DNA from: Mycobacterium colombiense CECT 3035
GTDB taxonomy: Bacteria; Actinomycetota; Actinomycetes; Mycobacteriales; Mycobacteriaceae
NCBI RefSeq assembly: GCF_002105755.1
Contig: NZ_CP020821.1
Span: 5,394,001-5,458,000, forward strand
Length of the DNA stretch: 64,000 nt
Direction: 5' to 3'
Part shown: positions 38,438 through 47,296 of the stretch, piece after piece
How positions within the stretch are numbered: position 1 is the first letter of the stretch
Layout: each line of letters begins with the position of its first letter
The notes under the pieces: model-generated
What the model was told of the DNA's origin: nothing
What the model saw: only the letters and a program-made list of their open reading frames with translations
Databases searched by the model: none
Made by a program: the position numbers and the translations under genes

Positions 38438-38810
38438 CTTCGGCCGGCGTGATGCGCACATAGTGCGGTTTGAGCGTCGCCGTCCACGGCAACAACCGCG
38501 CGCGTTCGGCCTGTTGAATGTCCGTGTCCGCCTTCAGCAGTCGCGCGCGACCGCGCACGATCACGCTCCATCCCTCGACGAGGTTGTGGTCGTCGACCTC
38601 GAAAACCACCGCGTGATTGGCCACGGCCGAGAACAGTTTGGTGCCCTCGGCGGTGCGGAACAGCACGGTGCGATCCTGCACGACGAAGTTGACGGGGAAG
38701 ATCTCGGGCTCACCGGCGAAGTTGGTGACGAGGCGGCCCAGCGAGACACTGCCCAACAGATTCCAGTTCTCGTCTTCGGAAAGCACGGTCACCGGTTGGT
38801 CGCTACCCAC
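38379..38810 (-). CDS. Pyridoxamine-5'-phosphate-oxidase-fold protein (Rv3129-like)
   Basis: 143-residue split-barrel flavin/F420/haem-binding-type protein. Landmarks: LGSVSLGRLVTNFAGEPEIF, VLFRTAEGTKLFSAVANHAV, VEGWSVIVRGRARLL and the end VRITPAEVTGRHFRFGPEP. The C-terminal half is very close to my recollection of M. tuberculosis Rv3129, a DosR-regulon member. GTG at 38810 preceded by GGGG; it follows fprA by 62 bases on the same strand. Tail-to-tail overlap with the truncated haemoglobin gene. Confidence 0.82.
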   Translation of the reverse strand: MGSDQPVTVLSEDENWNLLGSVSLGRLVTNFAGEPEIFPVNFVVQDRTVLFRTAEGTKLFSAVANHAVVFEVDDHNLVEGWSVIVRGRARLLKADTDIQQAERARLLPWTATLKPHYVRITPAEVTGRHFRFGPEPDRHEPVA

Positions 38811-38872
38811 GGCCCCAACGCTACGGAGAATTGTGGGCGTTGAGTAGAGCCATTCGTACTCTCGGGGCGAAC

Positions 38873-40234
38873 TCAGCCGTGGCTGACCCGAAGCAATTTC
38901 GCCAGGCTCGGCAGCTTGACGCGGGGTCGTCCGTGCGGTTCGCCCGCCGCGCGCTCGTGGGCGTCGATGAGGTCCCAATGCGCCGAGGTGACCAGCTTGG
39001 GCTGGCGCGACGCCAGCCAATCGGCCAACTTTTCGGCGTGGTCGCCGGGGAAATCGCCCAGACCTTCGGCGGCGGACAGATCGGCGAGCAGCGTGTCCAC
39101 GGTGTCCTGGGAGTCCTTCTTATTGGTGCCGATGACACCCGTCGGCCCACGCTTGATCCAACCGACCACGTATTCGTTGCGGCTGCCCTCGACCCGGCCG
39201 CCGCTGTTGGGGATCGTCGCGGTCTTCTCGTCGAACGGCAGCCCGGGGGTGGGCACGCCGCGGTAACCGACCGAGCGCACCACCAGCTGGACAGGTAGCT
39301 CTTCGCGCTCGCCGGTGTCGCGGGCGGATACGCGCCCGTTGTCGTCGGTGACCAGCTCGTTGCGGCCGAGCACGATCGCTTCGACCCGCTCGTCGCCCTT
39401 GATCTCGATCGGCGAGGTCATGAAGCGCAGCACGATGCGCCGGTGTCCGGGGCGCGGGTCGCGCTTCGCGTAGTCGCGCAGCACGTTGATGTTCTGCTTG
39501 GCCGTCTTGCCGGCCGCGGCGGCGTCCTCATCGGTCACGCCCTCCAGCTGGGCGGGGTCGACGATCACGTCGACGTTGTCCAGGTCTCCCAGCTCGCGGA
39601 GCTCCAGGGTGGTGAACGCGGTCTGCAGCGGCCCCCGCCGGCCGATGACCACCACCTCGTCGACGCCGCACGGGCGCAGCGACTCCAGCGCGTGGTCGGC
39701 GATGTCGGTCAGTCCCAGCACCTCGGGATCGGTCACCAGAATGCGCGCGACGTCGAGCGCGACGTTTCCGTTGCCGACGACGACGGCCCGGGATCCCGAG
39801 AGATCGGGCGTGGCCTCCTCGAAGTTCGGGTGTGCGTTGTACCAGCCCACGAAGTCGACGGCGGCGATGCTCCCCGGCAGGTCCTCGCCGGGGATGTTCA
39901 GCGCGCGGTCGGATTGCGCCCCGACCGCGTAGACGACGGCGTCGTAGCGCTCGGCGAGTTCGTCGGCCTGCACGTGTTCGCCGACCGAGATGTTGCCGAA
40001 GAAGCGGAAGCGCGGGTCCTGGGACGTCTTCTCGAACTGCTTGCTGATCGACTTGATCTTGGGGTGGTCGGGCGCGACGCCGGAGCGCACCAGCCCCCAC
40101 GGGGTGGGCAGCATCTCCAGCATGTCGACGGCGATATCGATGTCGTCGGACCCGTCGGCCGCCTTCAACAAGGAGGACGCGGCGAAGAAGCCTGACGGTC
40201 CGGAACCAACGATTGCAACGTGATAAGGGCGCAT
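38873..40234 (-). CDS. fprA: Ferredoxin/adrenodoxin-type NADPH reductase FprA
   Basis: 453-residue FAD flavoprotein passing electrons from NADPH to ferredoxins and cytochromes P450. HVAIVGSGPSGFFAASSLLK (about 5-24) is the FAD motif, the block PTPWGLVRSGVAPDHPKIK is a family hallmark, VVVGNGNVALDVARILV binds NADPH, and VVGWIKRGPTGVIGTNKKDS sits in the C-terminal flavin lobe. Close to M. tuberculosis FprA (Rv3106). ATG at 40234; divergent from prfB as in M. tuberculosis. Confidence 0.95.
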   Translation of the reverse strand: MRPYHVAIVGSGPSGFFAASSLLKAADGSDDIDIAVDMLEMLPTPWGLVRSGVAPDHPKIKSISKQFEKTSQDPRFRFFGNISVGEHVQADELAERYDAVVYAVGAQSDRALNIPGEDLPGSIAAVDFVGWYNAHPNFEEATPDLSGSRAVVVGNGNVALDVARILVTDPEVLGLTDIADHALESLRPCGVDEVVVIGRRGPLQTAFTTLELRELGDLDNVDVIVDPAQLEGVTDEDAAAAGKTAKQNINVLRDYAKRDPRPGHRRIVLRFMTSPIEIKGDERVEAIVLGRNELVTDDNGRVSARDTGEREELPVQLVVRSVGYRGVPTPGLPFDEKTATIPNSGGRVEGSRNEYVVGWIKRGPTGVIGTNKKDSQDTVDTLLADLSAAEGLGDFPGDHAEKLADWLASRQPKLVTSAHWDLIDAHERAAGEPHGRPRVKLPSLAKLLRVSHG

Positions 40235-40396
40235 TCTCGACCTTCTATTCGTGCCCGAATGCGCGCGAGGGGCTGGAGCGCGCAAAGCGGGGCGCACATG
40301 ATCGTGACTCGATGCTAAACGCATGACCGCTGGTCGCGACCTGGACACTCGCTGCGAGCGGAAGCTGCCCGGAGGGCCCCGGTAACGTTGTCGGCT

Positions 40397-41509
40397 GTGG
40401 AACCCGACCGTCAAGCCGATATCGCCGCCCTGGACGCCACCCTGACCACGGTGGAGCGAGTGCTCGATGTGGACGGTCTGCGCGCGCGCATCGAGAAGCT
40501 CGAACACGAGGCATCCGACCCCCAGCTGTGGGACGACCAGGCGCGCGCCCAGCGGGTCACCAGCGAGTTGTCGCACGCTCAGGGCGAGCTGCGCCGGGTC
40601 GAGGAGCTGCGGGGGCGCCTGGACGACCTGCCGGTGCTCTACGAGCTGGCGGCCGAGGAGGGTGAGGGCGCCGCGGACGCGCTGGCCGAGGCGGACGCCG
40701 AGTTGAAGGCGCTGCGTGCGGACATCGAAGCCACCGAGGTGCGCACCCTGCTGTCGGGCGACTATGACGAACGCGAGGCGCTGGTCACCATTCGTTCCGG
40801 TGCGGGTGGAGTGGACGCCGCGGACTGGGCCGAGATGCTGATGCGGATGTACATCCGGTGGGCCGAGCAACACAAGTATCCCGTCGAGGTGTTCGACACG
40901 TCCTACGCCGAAGAGGCGGGCATCAAGAGCGCGACGTTCGCCGTGCACGCCCCGTTCGCTTACGGCACCCTCTCGGTGGAGCAGGGCACCCACCGGCTGG
41001 TGCGAATCAGCCCGTTCGACAACCAGAGCCGCCGTCAGACATCGTTCGCTGAAGTCGAGGTGCTTCCGGTGGTGGAGACCACCGACCACATCGACATTCC
41101 GGAAGGCGATGTGCGCGTTGACGTTTACCGCTCGAGCGGCCCGGGAGGCCAATCGGTGAACACCACCGACTCTGCGGTACGTTTAACCCATATCCCAACG
41201 GGTATCGTCGTGACTTGTCAGAACGAAAAATCGCAGTTGCAGAACAAGATCTCGGCGATGCGAGTTCTTCAGGCAAAGTTGTTGGAGCGCAAGCGTTCCG
41301 AAGAGCGCGCTGAGTTAGACGCATTAAAAGGCGAAGGTGGCAGTTCGTGGGGCAACCAGATGCGCTCCTACGTTCTGCAGCCGTATCAGATGGTCAAGGA
41401 TCTGCGGACCGAGTACGAGGTCGGCAATCCTGCGGCCGTCCTGGATGGAGACATCGACGGATTCCTGGAAGCGGGAATCCGTTGGCGCAACCGAAAAGAT
41501 GACGAATAA
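40397..41509 (+). CDS. prfB: Peptide chain release factor 2
   Basis: 370-residue RF2. [15 protein letters not shown] contains the SPF stop-recognition tripeptide (205-207), and [20 protein letters not shown] the catalytic GGQ (250-252). GTG 40397 ([10 protein letters not shown]) matches the orthologue; a TTG three codons upstream is also possible. The gene is read continuously: the programmed +1 frameshift with an internal UGA found in many bacteria is absent, as in mycobacteria generally. Confidence 0.97.
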   Translation: MEPDRQADIAALDATLTTVERVLDVDGLRARIEKLEHEASDPQLWDDQARAQRVTSELSHAQGELRRVEELRGRLDDLPVLYELAAEEGEGAADALAEADAELKALRADIEATEVRTLLSGDYDEREALVTIRSGAGGVDAADWAEMLMRMYIRWAEQHKYPVEVFDTSYAEEAGIKSATFAVHAPFAYGTLSVEQGTHRLVRISPFDNQSRRQTSFAEVEVLPVVETTDHIDIPEGDVRVDVYRSSGPGGQSVNTTDSAVRLTHIPTGIVVTCQNEKSQLQNKISAMRVLQAKLLERKRSEERAELDALKGEGGSSWGNQMRSYVLQPYQMVKDLRTEYEVGNPAAVLDGDIDGFLEAGIRWRNRKDDE

Positions 41510-42485
41510 CACAAGTTTTCTCGCCGCGTCCATGACGCACCGCTGGCACGACTTCTGGCGGGGCGAACTCGGCGAGTGGATCATCACCCGGGGTCTACGG
41601 ATCGTCATGATCCTGATCGCCGCGGTGCTGGCGGCCCGGTTCGTCAACTGGGTGGCCCAGCAGGTGACGCATCAGCTCAATTTGGGCTTCGCCGAAAGCG
41701 ACGCGCTGGTGCGCTCGGAAGCGTCCAAGCACCGGCAGGCCCTGGCGTCGGTGATCTCCTGGGTGTCGGTCGTCATCATCGGCATCTGGGTCATCATGCA
41801 GATCTCGTCGGTGCTGCAGTTCTCGGTGGGCGGACTGGTCGCGCCGGCCACCGTGGTCGGCGCCGCCCTGGGTTTCGGCGCGCAACAATTGGTGCGAGAT
41901 CTGTTGGCCGGCTTCTTCATTCTGGTGGAGCGTCAGTACGGTTTCGGAGACCTGGTCACCATCACGGTGGTTTCGGCCACCGAGGCCAGCGGCACGGTCG
42001 AGAACGTGACGTTGCGGGTGACCCGGCTGCGGTCGGCGGATGGCGAAGTGTTGACCATTCCGAACGGGCAGATCGTCAAGGTGGTCAACCTGTCGAAGGA
42101 CTGGGCGCGTGCGGTGGTGGACATCCCGGTGTCGACCAGCGCCGACCTGAACCGGGTCAACGAGGTCCTGCATCAAGAATGCGACCGCGCGATGGACAAC
42201 CCCGTGCTCGGGGAGCTGCTGCTGGATGCGCCCACGGTTATGGGTGTGGAAAGCATCGCGGTGGACACGGTAACGCTGCGTCTGGTCGCGCGGACGCTGC
42301 CCGGCAAGCAGTTCGAGGTCGGCCGGCAGCTACGCGTGCTGGTCATCCGGGCGCTGGCCCGCGTCGGGATCGTGACGGCGGCGGATGCGAGGGTGGGCCT
42401 GGTGGAAGACCCCTCGGTTCCGGTCGCGCAGGCCGCCGAACAGCAAAACGACGATGAAGTCCAAGGTGCGGTGCAGAAGCGTTGA
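41499..42485 (+). CDS. MscS-family mechanosensitive ion channel (Rv3104c-like)
   Basis: 328 residues. Three N-terminal membrane helices (about 27-50, 82-100, 108-128); the third reads [20 protein letters not shown], the pore helix, followed by [20 protein letters not shown] and the beta domain with [23 protein letters not shown] 41499 overlaps prfB by 11 bases; a second ATG at 41532 is a credible alternative. Acts as an osmotic-release valve. Confidence 0.9.
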   Translation: MTNNTSFLAASMTHRWHDFWRGELGEWIITRGLRIVMILIAAVLAARFVNWVAQQVTHQLNLGFAESDALVRSEASKHRQALASVISWVSVVIIGIWVIMQISSVLQFSVGGLVAPATVVGAALGFGAQQLVRDLLAGFFILVERQYGFGDLVTITVVSATEASGTVENVTLRVTRLRSADGEVLTIPNGQIVKVVNLSKDWARAVVDIPVSTSADLNRVNEVLHQECDRAMDNPVLGELLLDAPTVMGVESIAVDTVTLRLVARTLPGKQFEVGRQLRVLVIRALARVGIVTAADARVGLVEDPSVPVAQAAEQQNDDEVQGAVQKR

Positions 42486-42982
42486 AGTTCACCCTGAACA
42501 TCCTCGAGAAGCGCGGCGACGACTCGGATGCGGAGCATCGCTGGCCGAAGCACATGTTCGGCGGGCGGATGCGCACGTCGACGTTCGTCTTGGTCGTCGC
42601 TTTCTTGGTGGTGTGGTGGGTCTACGACACCTACCGTCCGGAACCGGCGCCCAAGCCCCCGGCCCAGCAGCTGGTGCCACCCGGCTTCGTACCCGACCCC
42701 AACTACACCTGGGTGCCGCGCAGCCGGGTGCAGGCGCCGCCGGCCGTCACCTACACGCCGACGCCGACCAGCACTCCGCCGCCGCCACCACCGCCACCGC
42801 CGCCGCCACCACCGGTGACGACGACCACGACCACCACCACGCCGCCGTTTCAGCTGCCGCAGCTGCCGTGCATCCTGCCGGCGCCGTTCTGCCCGCCCAG
42901 CTCAAGCCCCGCCACACCGCCGCCGCAGCAACCCCAGCCGGGGCCCGGCCCGGTGCCGACTTCCCCGCCACCGGCCAGTTGA
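42482..42982 (+). CDS. Proline-rich single-pass membrane protein (Rv3103c-like)
   Basis: 166 residues from TTG 42482, overlapping the mscS stop by four bases. Cytoplasmic segment (1-30) is basic/acidic, one helix at about 32-47 ([16 protein letters not shown]), then an outer segment ending in 13 consecutive prolines followed by eight threonines and a Pro/Ser-rich tail with a Cys pair. A wall-spanning function is likely. It lies directly before ftsE in the same order as Rv3103c. The low-complexity codon run is prone to length variation. Confidence 0.88.
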   Translation: MKFTLNILEKRGDDSDAEHRWPKHMFGGRMRTSTFVLVVAFLVVWWVYDTYRPEPAPKPPAQQLVPPGFVPDPNYTWVPRSRVQAPPAVTYTPTPTSTPPPPPPPPPPPPPVTTTTTTTTPPFQLPQLPCILPAPFCPPSSSPATPPPQQPQPGPGPVPTSPPPAS

Positions 42983-43025
42983 CTTCGCCTGCCAGCGAAA
43001 TTCACCGCTACACTGGCGTGCCGTG

Positions 43026-43715
43026 ATGATCACCCTGGACCATGTCAGTAAGAAGTACAAAGCGTCGGCCCGCCCGGCGCTGGAAGACGTCAACGTCAAG
43101 ATCGACAAGGGTGAATTCGTCTTCCTGATCGGCCCGTCGGGGTCGGGCAAGTCCACCTTCATGCGGCTGCTGCTCGGCGCGGAGAACCCGACCAGCGGCG
43201 ACGTCCGGGTGTCGAAGTTCCACGTCAACAAGCTGCGCGGGCGGCACGTGCCGAAGCTGCGCCAGGTCATCGGCTGCGTTTTCCAGGACTTCCGCCTGCT
43301 GCAGCAAAAGACGGTCTACGAGAACGTCGCGTTCGCGCTGGAAGTGATCGGCAAACGAACCGACGCCATCAACCGGGTGGTGCCGGAGGTGCTGGAAACC
43401 GTCGGCCTGTCCGGCAAGGCCAACCGGTTGCCCCACGAGCTGTCCGGTGGTGAGCAGCAGCGGGTGGCGATCGCGCGCGCGTTCGTCAACCGGCCGCTGG
43501 TCCTGCTGGCGGACGAGCCGACGGGCAACCTCGACCCAGATACCAGTAAGGACATCATGGATTTGTTGGAGCGGATCAACCGCACGGGGACGACGGTGTT
43601 GATGGCGACGCACGACCACCACATCGTCGACTCGATGCGCCAGCGCGTCGTGGAGTTGTCGCTGGGCAGGCTGGTTCGCGACGAGCAGCGCGGCATCTAT
43701 GGGATGGACCGCTAA
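43026..43715 (+). CDS. ftsE: Cell-division ATP-binding protein FtsE
   Basis: 229-residue ABC ATPase that, with FtsX, activates peptidoglycan hydrolases during division. Walker [10 protein letters not shown] (36-44), signature [14 protein letters not shown] (about 140-153), Walker [14 protein letters not shown], then the switch His in MATHDHH. ATG 43026; a GTG one codon upstream is possible. Immediately followed by ftsX with no gap. Nearly identical to the M. tuberculosis sequence I recall. Confidence 0.97.
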   Translation: MITLDHVSKKYKASARPALEDVNVKIDKGEFVFLIGPSGSGKSTFMRLLLGAENPTSGDVRVSKFHVNKLRGRHVPKLRQVIGCVFQDFRLLQQKTVYENVAFALEVIGKRTDAINRVVPEVLETVGLSGKANRLPHELSGGEQQRVAIARAFVNRPLVLLADEPTGNLDPDTSKDIMDLLERINRTGTTVLMATHDHHIVDSMRQRVVELSLGRLVRDEQRGIYGMDR

Positions 43716-44609
43716 GTGCGCTTCGGTTTCCTACTCAACGAGGTCCTGACCGGGTTTCGTCGCAACGTCACGATGACGGCCGCGATGATCCTGACGACCG
43801 CGATCTCCATCGGCCTGTTCGGTGGCGGTCTGCTGGTGGTCCGGCTGGCCGACAACTCGCGCGAGATCTACCTCGACCGCGTCGAGACCCAGGTGTTCCT
43901 GACCGACGACATATCGGCCAACGACACCACGTGTGCGTCCGCGCCCTGCAAGGGGCTGCGCGAGAAGATCGACGCGCGCCAAGACGTGAAATCGGTGCGC
44001 TTCGTCAATCGTCAGGACGCCTACAACGACGCCATCAAGAAGTTCCCGGAGTTCAAGGACGTGGCGGGTAAGGACTCGTTTCCGGCGTCGTTCATCGTCA
44101 AACTGAACAACCCCGAACAGCACGCGGAGTTCGACGCCGCGATGCAGGGCCAGCCGGGGGTGCGCAGCATCCTCAACGAGAAGGACCTCATCGACCGGCT
44201 GTTTGCGGTGCTCGACGGCCTGCGCGACGCCGCGTTCGCCGTTGCTCTGGTGCAGGCCGTCGGGGCAATCCTGTTGATTGCCAACATGGTGCAGGTCGCC
44301 GCGTACACCCGGCGCACCGAGATCGGGATCATGCGGCTGGTGGGTGCCAGCCGGTGGTACACCCAGCTGCCCTTCCTGGTAGAGGCCATGCTGGCGGCGG
44401 CCATCGGTGTGGCGATCGCGGTCCTCGGACTCATGCTGGTGCGCGCATTGTTCCTGGACAATGCGCTCAGCCAGTTCTACCAAGCGCATCTGATCGCCAA
44501 GGTCGACTACGCCGACATCCTCTATATCTCGCCGTGGCTGTTCCTGCTCGGCGTGTCGATGGCGGCGGTGACGGGGTACGCGACCTTACGCCTCTATATA
44601 CGGCGGTAG
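43716..44609 (+). CDS. ftsX: Cell-division protein FtsX
   Basis: 297-residue permease-like partner of FtsE. Four helices: N-terminal (about 20-42), then three in the last 140 residues (about 167-190, 215-240, 268-288). The large outer loop between first and second (43-165) is the extracellular domain that binds cell-wall hydrolase activators; it contains a Cys pair ([11 protein letters not shown]). GTG at 43716 starts on the base after the ftsE stop. Confidence 0.96.
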   Translation: MRFGFLLNEVLTGFRRNVTMTAAMILTTAISIGLFGGGLLVVRLADNSREIYLDRVETQVFLTDDISANDTTCASAPCKGLREKIDARQDVKSVRFVNRQDAYNDAIKKFPEFKDVAGKDSFPASFIVKLNNPEQHAEFDAAMQGQPGVRSILNEKDLIDRLFAVLDGLRDAAFAVALVQAVGAILLIANMVQVAAYTRRTEIGIMRLVGASRWYTQLPFLVEAMLAAAIGVAIAVLGLMLVRALFLDNALSQFYQAHLIAKVDYADILYISPWLFLLGVSMAAVTGYATLRLYIRR

Positions 44610-44611
44610 CT

Positions 44612-45121
44612 GTGGCCAAGGGTTCCGGCCGGGCCAAGGCGGCGGGCGGCAAAGGTGGCAGCAAACAAGTCATCGCCACCAATCGCAAAGCGCGGCACAA
44701 CTATTCGATCATCGAGTTGTTCGAGGCCGGCGTGTCTCTGCAGGGCACCGAGGTGAAAAGCCTTCGCCAGGGCCAAGCATCGCTAGCCGACGCGTTCGCA
44801 ACAATCGACGACGGCGAAGTTTGGTTGCGTAACTTGTACATTCCGGAGTATCGGCACGGTAGCTGGACCAATCATGAGCCGCGCCGCAACCGAAAGTTGT
44901 TGTTACATAGGCAACAAATTGACAGGCTGGTCGGCAAGATACGAGATGGTAACCTCGCCTTGATGCCGTTGTCTCTGTATTTCTCCGAGGGCAAGGTCAA
45001 GGTCGAGCTTGCCCTTGCGCGCGGTAAAAGGGCTTACGACAAGCGCCAGGACATGGCGCAGCGCGATGCACAGCGCGAGGTGGTTCGTGAGATGGGACGT
45101 CGAGCAAAGGGCATGACCTGA
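44612..45121 (+). CDS. smpB: SsrA-binding protein SmpB
   Basis: 169-residue partner of tmRNA in trans-translation. Conserved NRKARHNYSIIELFEAGVSL and GTEVKSLRQGQASLADAFAT form the OB core; C-terminal RGKRAYDKRQDMAQRDAQRE is the positively charged tail that enters the mRNA channel. GTG 44612 is two bases after ftsX. ssrA lies about 1.8 kb downstream on the same strand. Confidence 0.97.
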   Translation: MAKGSGRAKAAGGKGGSKQVIATNRKARHNYSIIELFEAGVSLQGTEVKSLRQGQASLADAFATIDDGEVWLRNLYIPEYRHGSWTNHEPRRNRKLLLHRQQIDRLVGKIRDGNLALMPLSLYFSEGKVKVELALARGKRAYDKRQDMAQRDAQREVVREMGRRAKGMT

Positions 45122-45960
45122 TCGGGGCGGCGTACGCCCAGCTGTCTGCCGTCACGTACGGAGTCAGCGATTTCGTGGGCGGTGTCGCAGCTCGGCGGGT
45201 GGCCGCGCTGCGCGTGATGCTCGTCGCCTACCCGATCGAGACGCTGTTGCTGGGCGTGATGGCCGTTTTCGTCGGCGGACCCATCCATGTCGGCGCCGTT
45301 CTGTGGGGATGCCTCTACGGCATCGGAATGGCGTTCGGTATGTGGGCGTTCTTCGCCGCGCTGGGTTCCGGGCCGATTTCGGTGGTCTCACCCTTGGCGG
45401 CCGTGCTCAACGCGGCGGTGCCCGTCGCGGTGGGCATGGCGCTGGGGGAGCGGCCCGGCCAGGCCGCCCTGGTGGGCGTCGTCCTGGCGCTGGGCGCGGT
45501 GATGCTCGTCAGCCGTGAGGCCCCCGTCGAGGGCACCCCGTATCGATTCACGCCAAAAGTGGCCTGGCTCACAGTAGTTGCGGGCTCGGCGATGGGGTTG
45601 AACCTGGTATTTCTGCACCAGGCGCCACACGTGTGCAAGCTTTGGCCCCTGGTCTTCGCCCGGGTGGCGGCAAGCCTGGTGGTGTTCGCCATGGCCAAAA
45701 CCAGCGACAACCTGGTGATGCCGCGCGGACGGCCGCTCAAATTGGCCGTCGCCGTCGCCGTGCTGGACATCTTCGCCAACATCACCATGCTGGCGGCGCT
45801 GCACACCTGGCTGCTGTCGTTGGCCAGCATCCTGATCTCGCTGTATCCGGCCGCGACGGTCGTGCTGGCGATGGTGGTGCTGCGCGAGCGGGTGACCCGC
45901 CTGCAGGGGATCGGCATGGTGCTCGCCATGGGCTCGGTGGCGATGATCGCGTCCGCCTGA
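45118..45960 (+). CDS. EamA/DMT family transporter, apparently starting from CTG
   Basis: About 10 hydrophobic segments, drug/metabolite transporter type. The first in-frame GTG is 45175, but coding similarity clearly continues upstream: after smpB the frame reads IGAAYAQLSAVTYGVSDFVG, the usual first helix and YGxSDFxGG motif of this group, which the GTG start would cut off. No ATG, GTG or TTG exists in frame before a non-coding context; CTG 45118 overlaps the smpB stop as CTGA, like the ATGA overlaps elsewhere. I therefore place the start there, with 45175 as the conservative option. Substrate unknown. Confidence 0.8.
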   Translation: MIGAAYAQLSAVTYGVSDFVGGVAARRVAALRVMLVAYPIETLLLGVMAVFVGGPIHVGAVLWGCLYGIGMAFGMWAFFAALGSGPISVVSPLAAVLNAAVPVAVGMALGERPGQAALVGVVLALGAVMLVSREAPVEGTPYRFTPKVAWLTVVAGSAMGLNLVFLHQAPHVCKLWPLVFARVAASLVVFAMAKTSDNLVMPRGRPLKLAVAVAVLDIFANITMLAALHTWLLSLASILISLYPAATVVLAMVVLRERVTRLQGIGMVLAMGSVAMIASA

Positions 45961-45979
45961 CGGCCTACGATCGGTGACC

Positions 45980-46825
45980 ATGGCCGATCGCCCCGTCACC
46001 AAGCTCGACAAGTCCGCCGTCCTCTCGGCACTCTTCGCGGTGTGGGACGACATCGACGGGTTGCTGGCCGGGCTGTCCGAAGCGCAGTGGCGGGCGGCCA
46101 GTCCGCTACCGGGCTGGGACGTCAAAGCCGTGGTGGCGCACATGATCGGCACCGAGTCGTTCCTTGCCGGCATCGCCGCACCCCAGCCCGACATCGACGT
46201 GTCGACGCTGAAGCATGTGCGCAACGACGTGGGCGTGATGAACGAGTGTTGGGTTCGCCACCTGAGCGCGCACGCCGACGCCGACGTGCTGGAAAGCTTC
46301 CGGGCGATCACCACCGATCGGCGCGAGGCGCTGACGGCCATGTCGGGCGACGAGTGGGACGCGGTGACGATGACGCCCACGGGCCCGGATTCGTATGGCC
46401 GGTTCATGCGGATCCGCGTGTTCGACTGCTGGATGCACGAACAAGACATTCGCGTGGCGTTGGAACGGCCGCCGACCGACGACGAACTGGCCGGCCCCGC
46501 CGCGCCGCTGGCCCTCGACGAGATCGCCGCGACCATGGGCTACGTCGTGGGCAAGCTGGCCAGGGCGCCCGAGGGTTCGCGCGTCCAGTTCGACCTCACC
46601 GGACCGCTGGCCCGCACCATCCGGGTCAGCGTCGACGGGCGCGCCGCGGTGGTCGACGACTTCGCCGGCCGAGACCCGACCGCGACCGTCCGCCTGGACG
46701 GGCTGCAGTTCACCAGGCTCGCCGGCGGCCGCCCGATGTGTCCGGCCCGACCCCAGGACATCGAGCTGGGCGGCGACCAAGACGTGGCCACCCAGGTTGT
46801 GGAGCACCTCAACTTCGTGATCTGA
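45980..46825 (+). CDS. Maleylpyruvate isomerase family mycothiol-dependent enzyme
   Basis: 281 residues. N-terminal DinB-like four-helix domain with LSEAQWRAASPLPGWDVKAV and AHMIGTESFLAG (metal-binding His about 58) and FDCWMHEQDIRVALERP (His 155-ish), then a C-terminal SCP2-like domain (about 200-281) with a strand pattern QFDLTGPLARTIRVSVDGRA. Members use mycothiol, the actinobacterial thiol, as cofactor. ATG 45980 preferred over GTG 45974. Gene lies between the transporter and ssrA. Confidence 0.88.
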   Translation: MADRPVTKLDKSAVLSALFAVWDDIDGLLAGLSEAQWRAASPLPGWDVKAVVAHMIGTESFLAGIAAPQPDIDVSTLKHVRNDVGVMNECWVRHLSAHADADVLESFRAITTDRREALTAMSGDEWDAVTMTPTGPDSYGRFMRIRVFDCWMHEQDIRVALERPPTDDELAGPAAPLALDEIAATMGYVVGKLARAPEGSRVQFDLTGPLARTIRVSVDGRAAVVDDFAGRDPTATVRLDGLQFTRLAGGRPMCPARPQDIELGGDQDVATQVVEHLNFVI

Positions 46826-46913
46826 TCGCCGCCCGGCCGGGAAGACAATCCCGTTGCTGCTGGTTGTTAGGCAGGTACCATTGATATTCCTGCCGAAAGT
46901 CGGCGGGGTGCGA

Positions 46914-47281
46914 GGGGCTGAAAGGTTTCGACTTCGCGCATCGAATCAAGGGAAGCGTGCCGGTGCAGGCAACTGACCACCGTAAGCGTCGTTGCAAACA
47001 GATAAGCGCCGATTCACATCAGCGCGACTACGCTCTCGCTGCCTAAGCGACAGCTAGTCCGTCAGACCGGGAAAGCCCTCGACCCGGACCCTGGCGTCAG
47101 CTAGAGGGATCCACCGATGAGTCCGGTCGCGGGACTTATCGGGACACCAACAGCGACTGGGATCGTCATCCTGGCTTGTTCGCGTGACCAGGAGATCCGA
47201 GTAGAGGCATAGCGAACTGCGCACGGAGAAGTCTTGAGGGAATGCCGTAGGACCCGGGTTCGATTCCCGGCAGCTCCACTA
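46914..47281 (+). ncRNA. ssrA: tmRNA (ssrA)
   Basis: Transfer-messenger RNA of 368 bases. The 5' GGGGCTGAAAGGTTTCG pairs with 3' CAGCTCC; the T-arm GGGTTCGATTCCC is intact. The tag frame GCC..TAA at 47008-47046 encodes ADSHQRDYALAA, the tag remembered for M. tuberculosis. Overall sequence is highly conserved with that gene. The last three bases are CTA, not the encoded CCA expected; the discriminator A is at 47278, so the true 3' end must be trimmed and repaired. SmpB is encoded upstream. Confidence 0.96.
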
Positions 47282-47291
47282 CAGAATGTGC
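47256..47291 (+). other. Left attachment-site repeat (att) at the tmRNA 3' end
   Basis: 36 bases covering the T-arm and acceptor of ssrA plus ten bases beyond. An imperfect copy (31 of 36 identical; differences at positions 7, 18, 24, 26 and 31) lies at 56712-56747. This is the arrangement left by integration of an element into the ssrA 3' end. The left copy holds the functional T-arm. Confidence 0.75.
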
Positions 47292-47296
47292 GGTCA

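Noticed and set aside
38811..38872. DosR box upstream of the Rv3129-like gene
   Set aside because: An imperfect TTCG...CGAA inverted pattern is present, but the match to the DosR consensus is too poor to call.
40388..41509. Programmed frameshift in prfB
   Set aside because: The gene is one continuous frame with SPF and GGQ; there is no internal UGA in the usual position.
42779..42842. Proline and threonine codon runs as a possible CRISPR or microsatellite locus
   Set aside because: They are in-frame coding repeats of the Rv3103c-like protein, without spacers.
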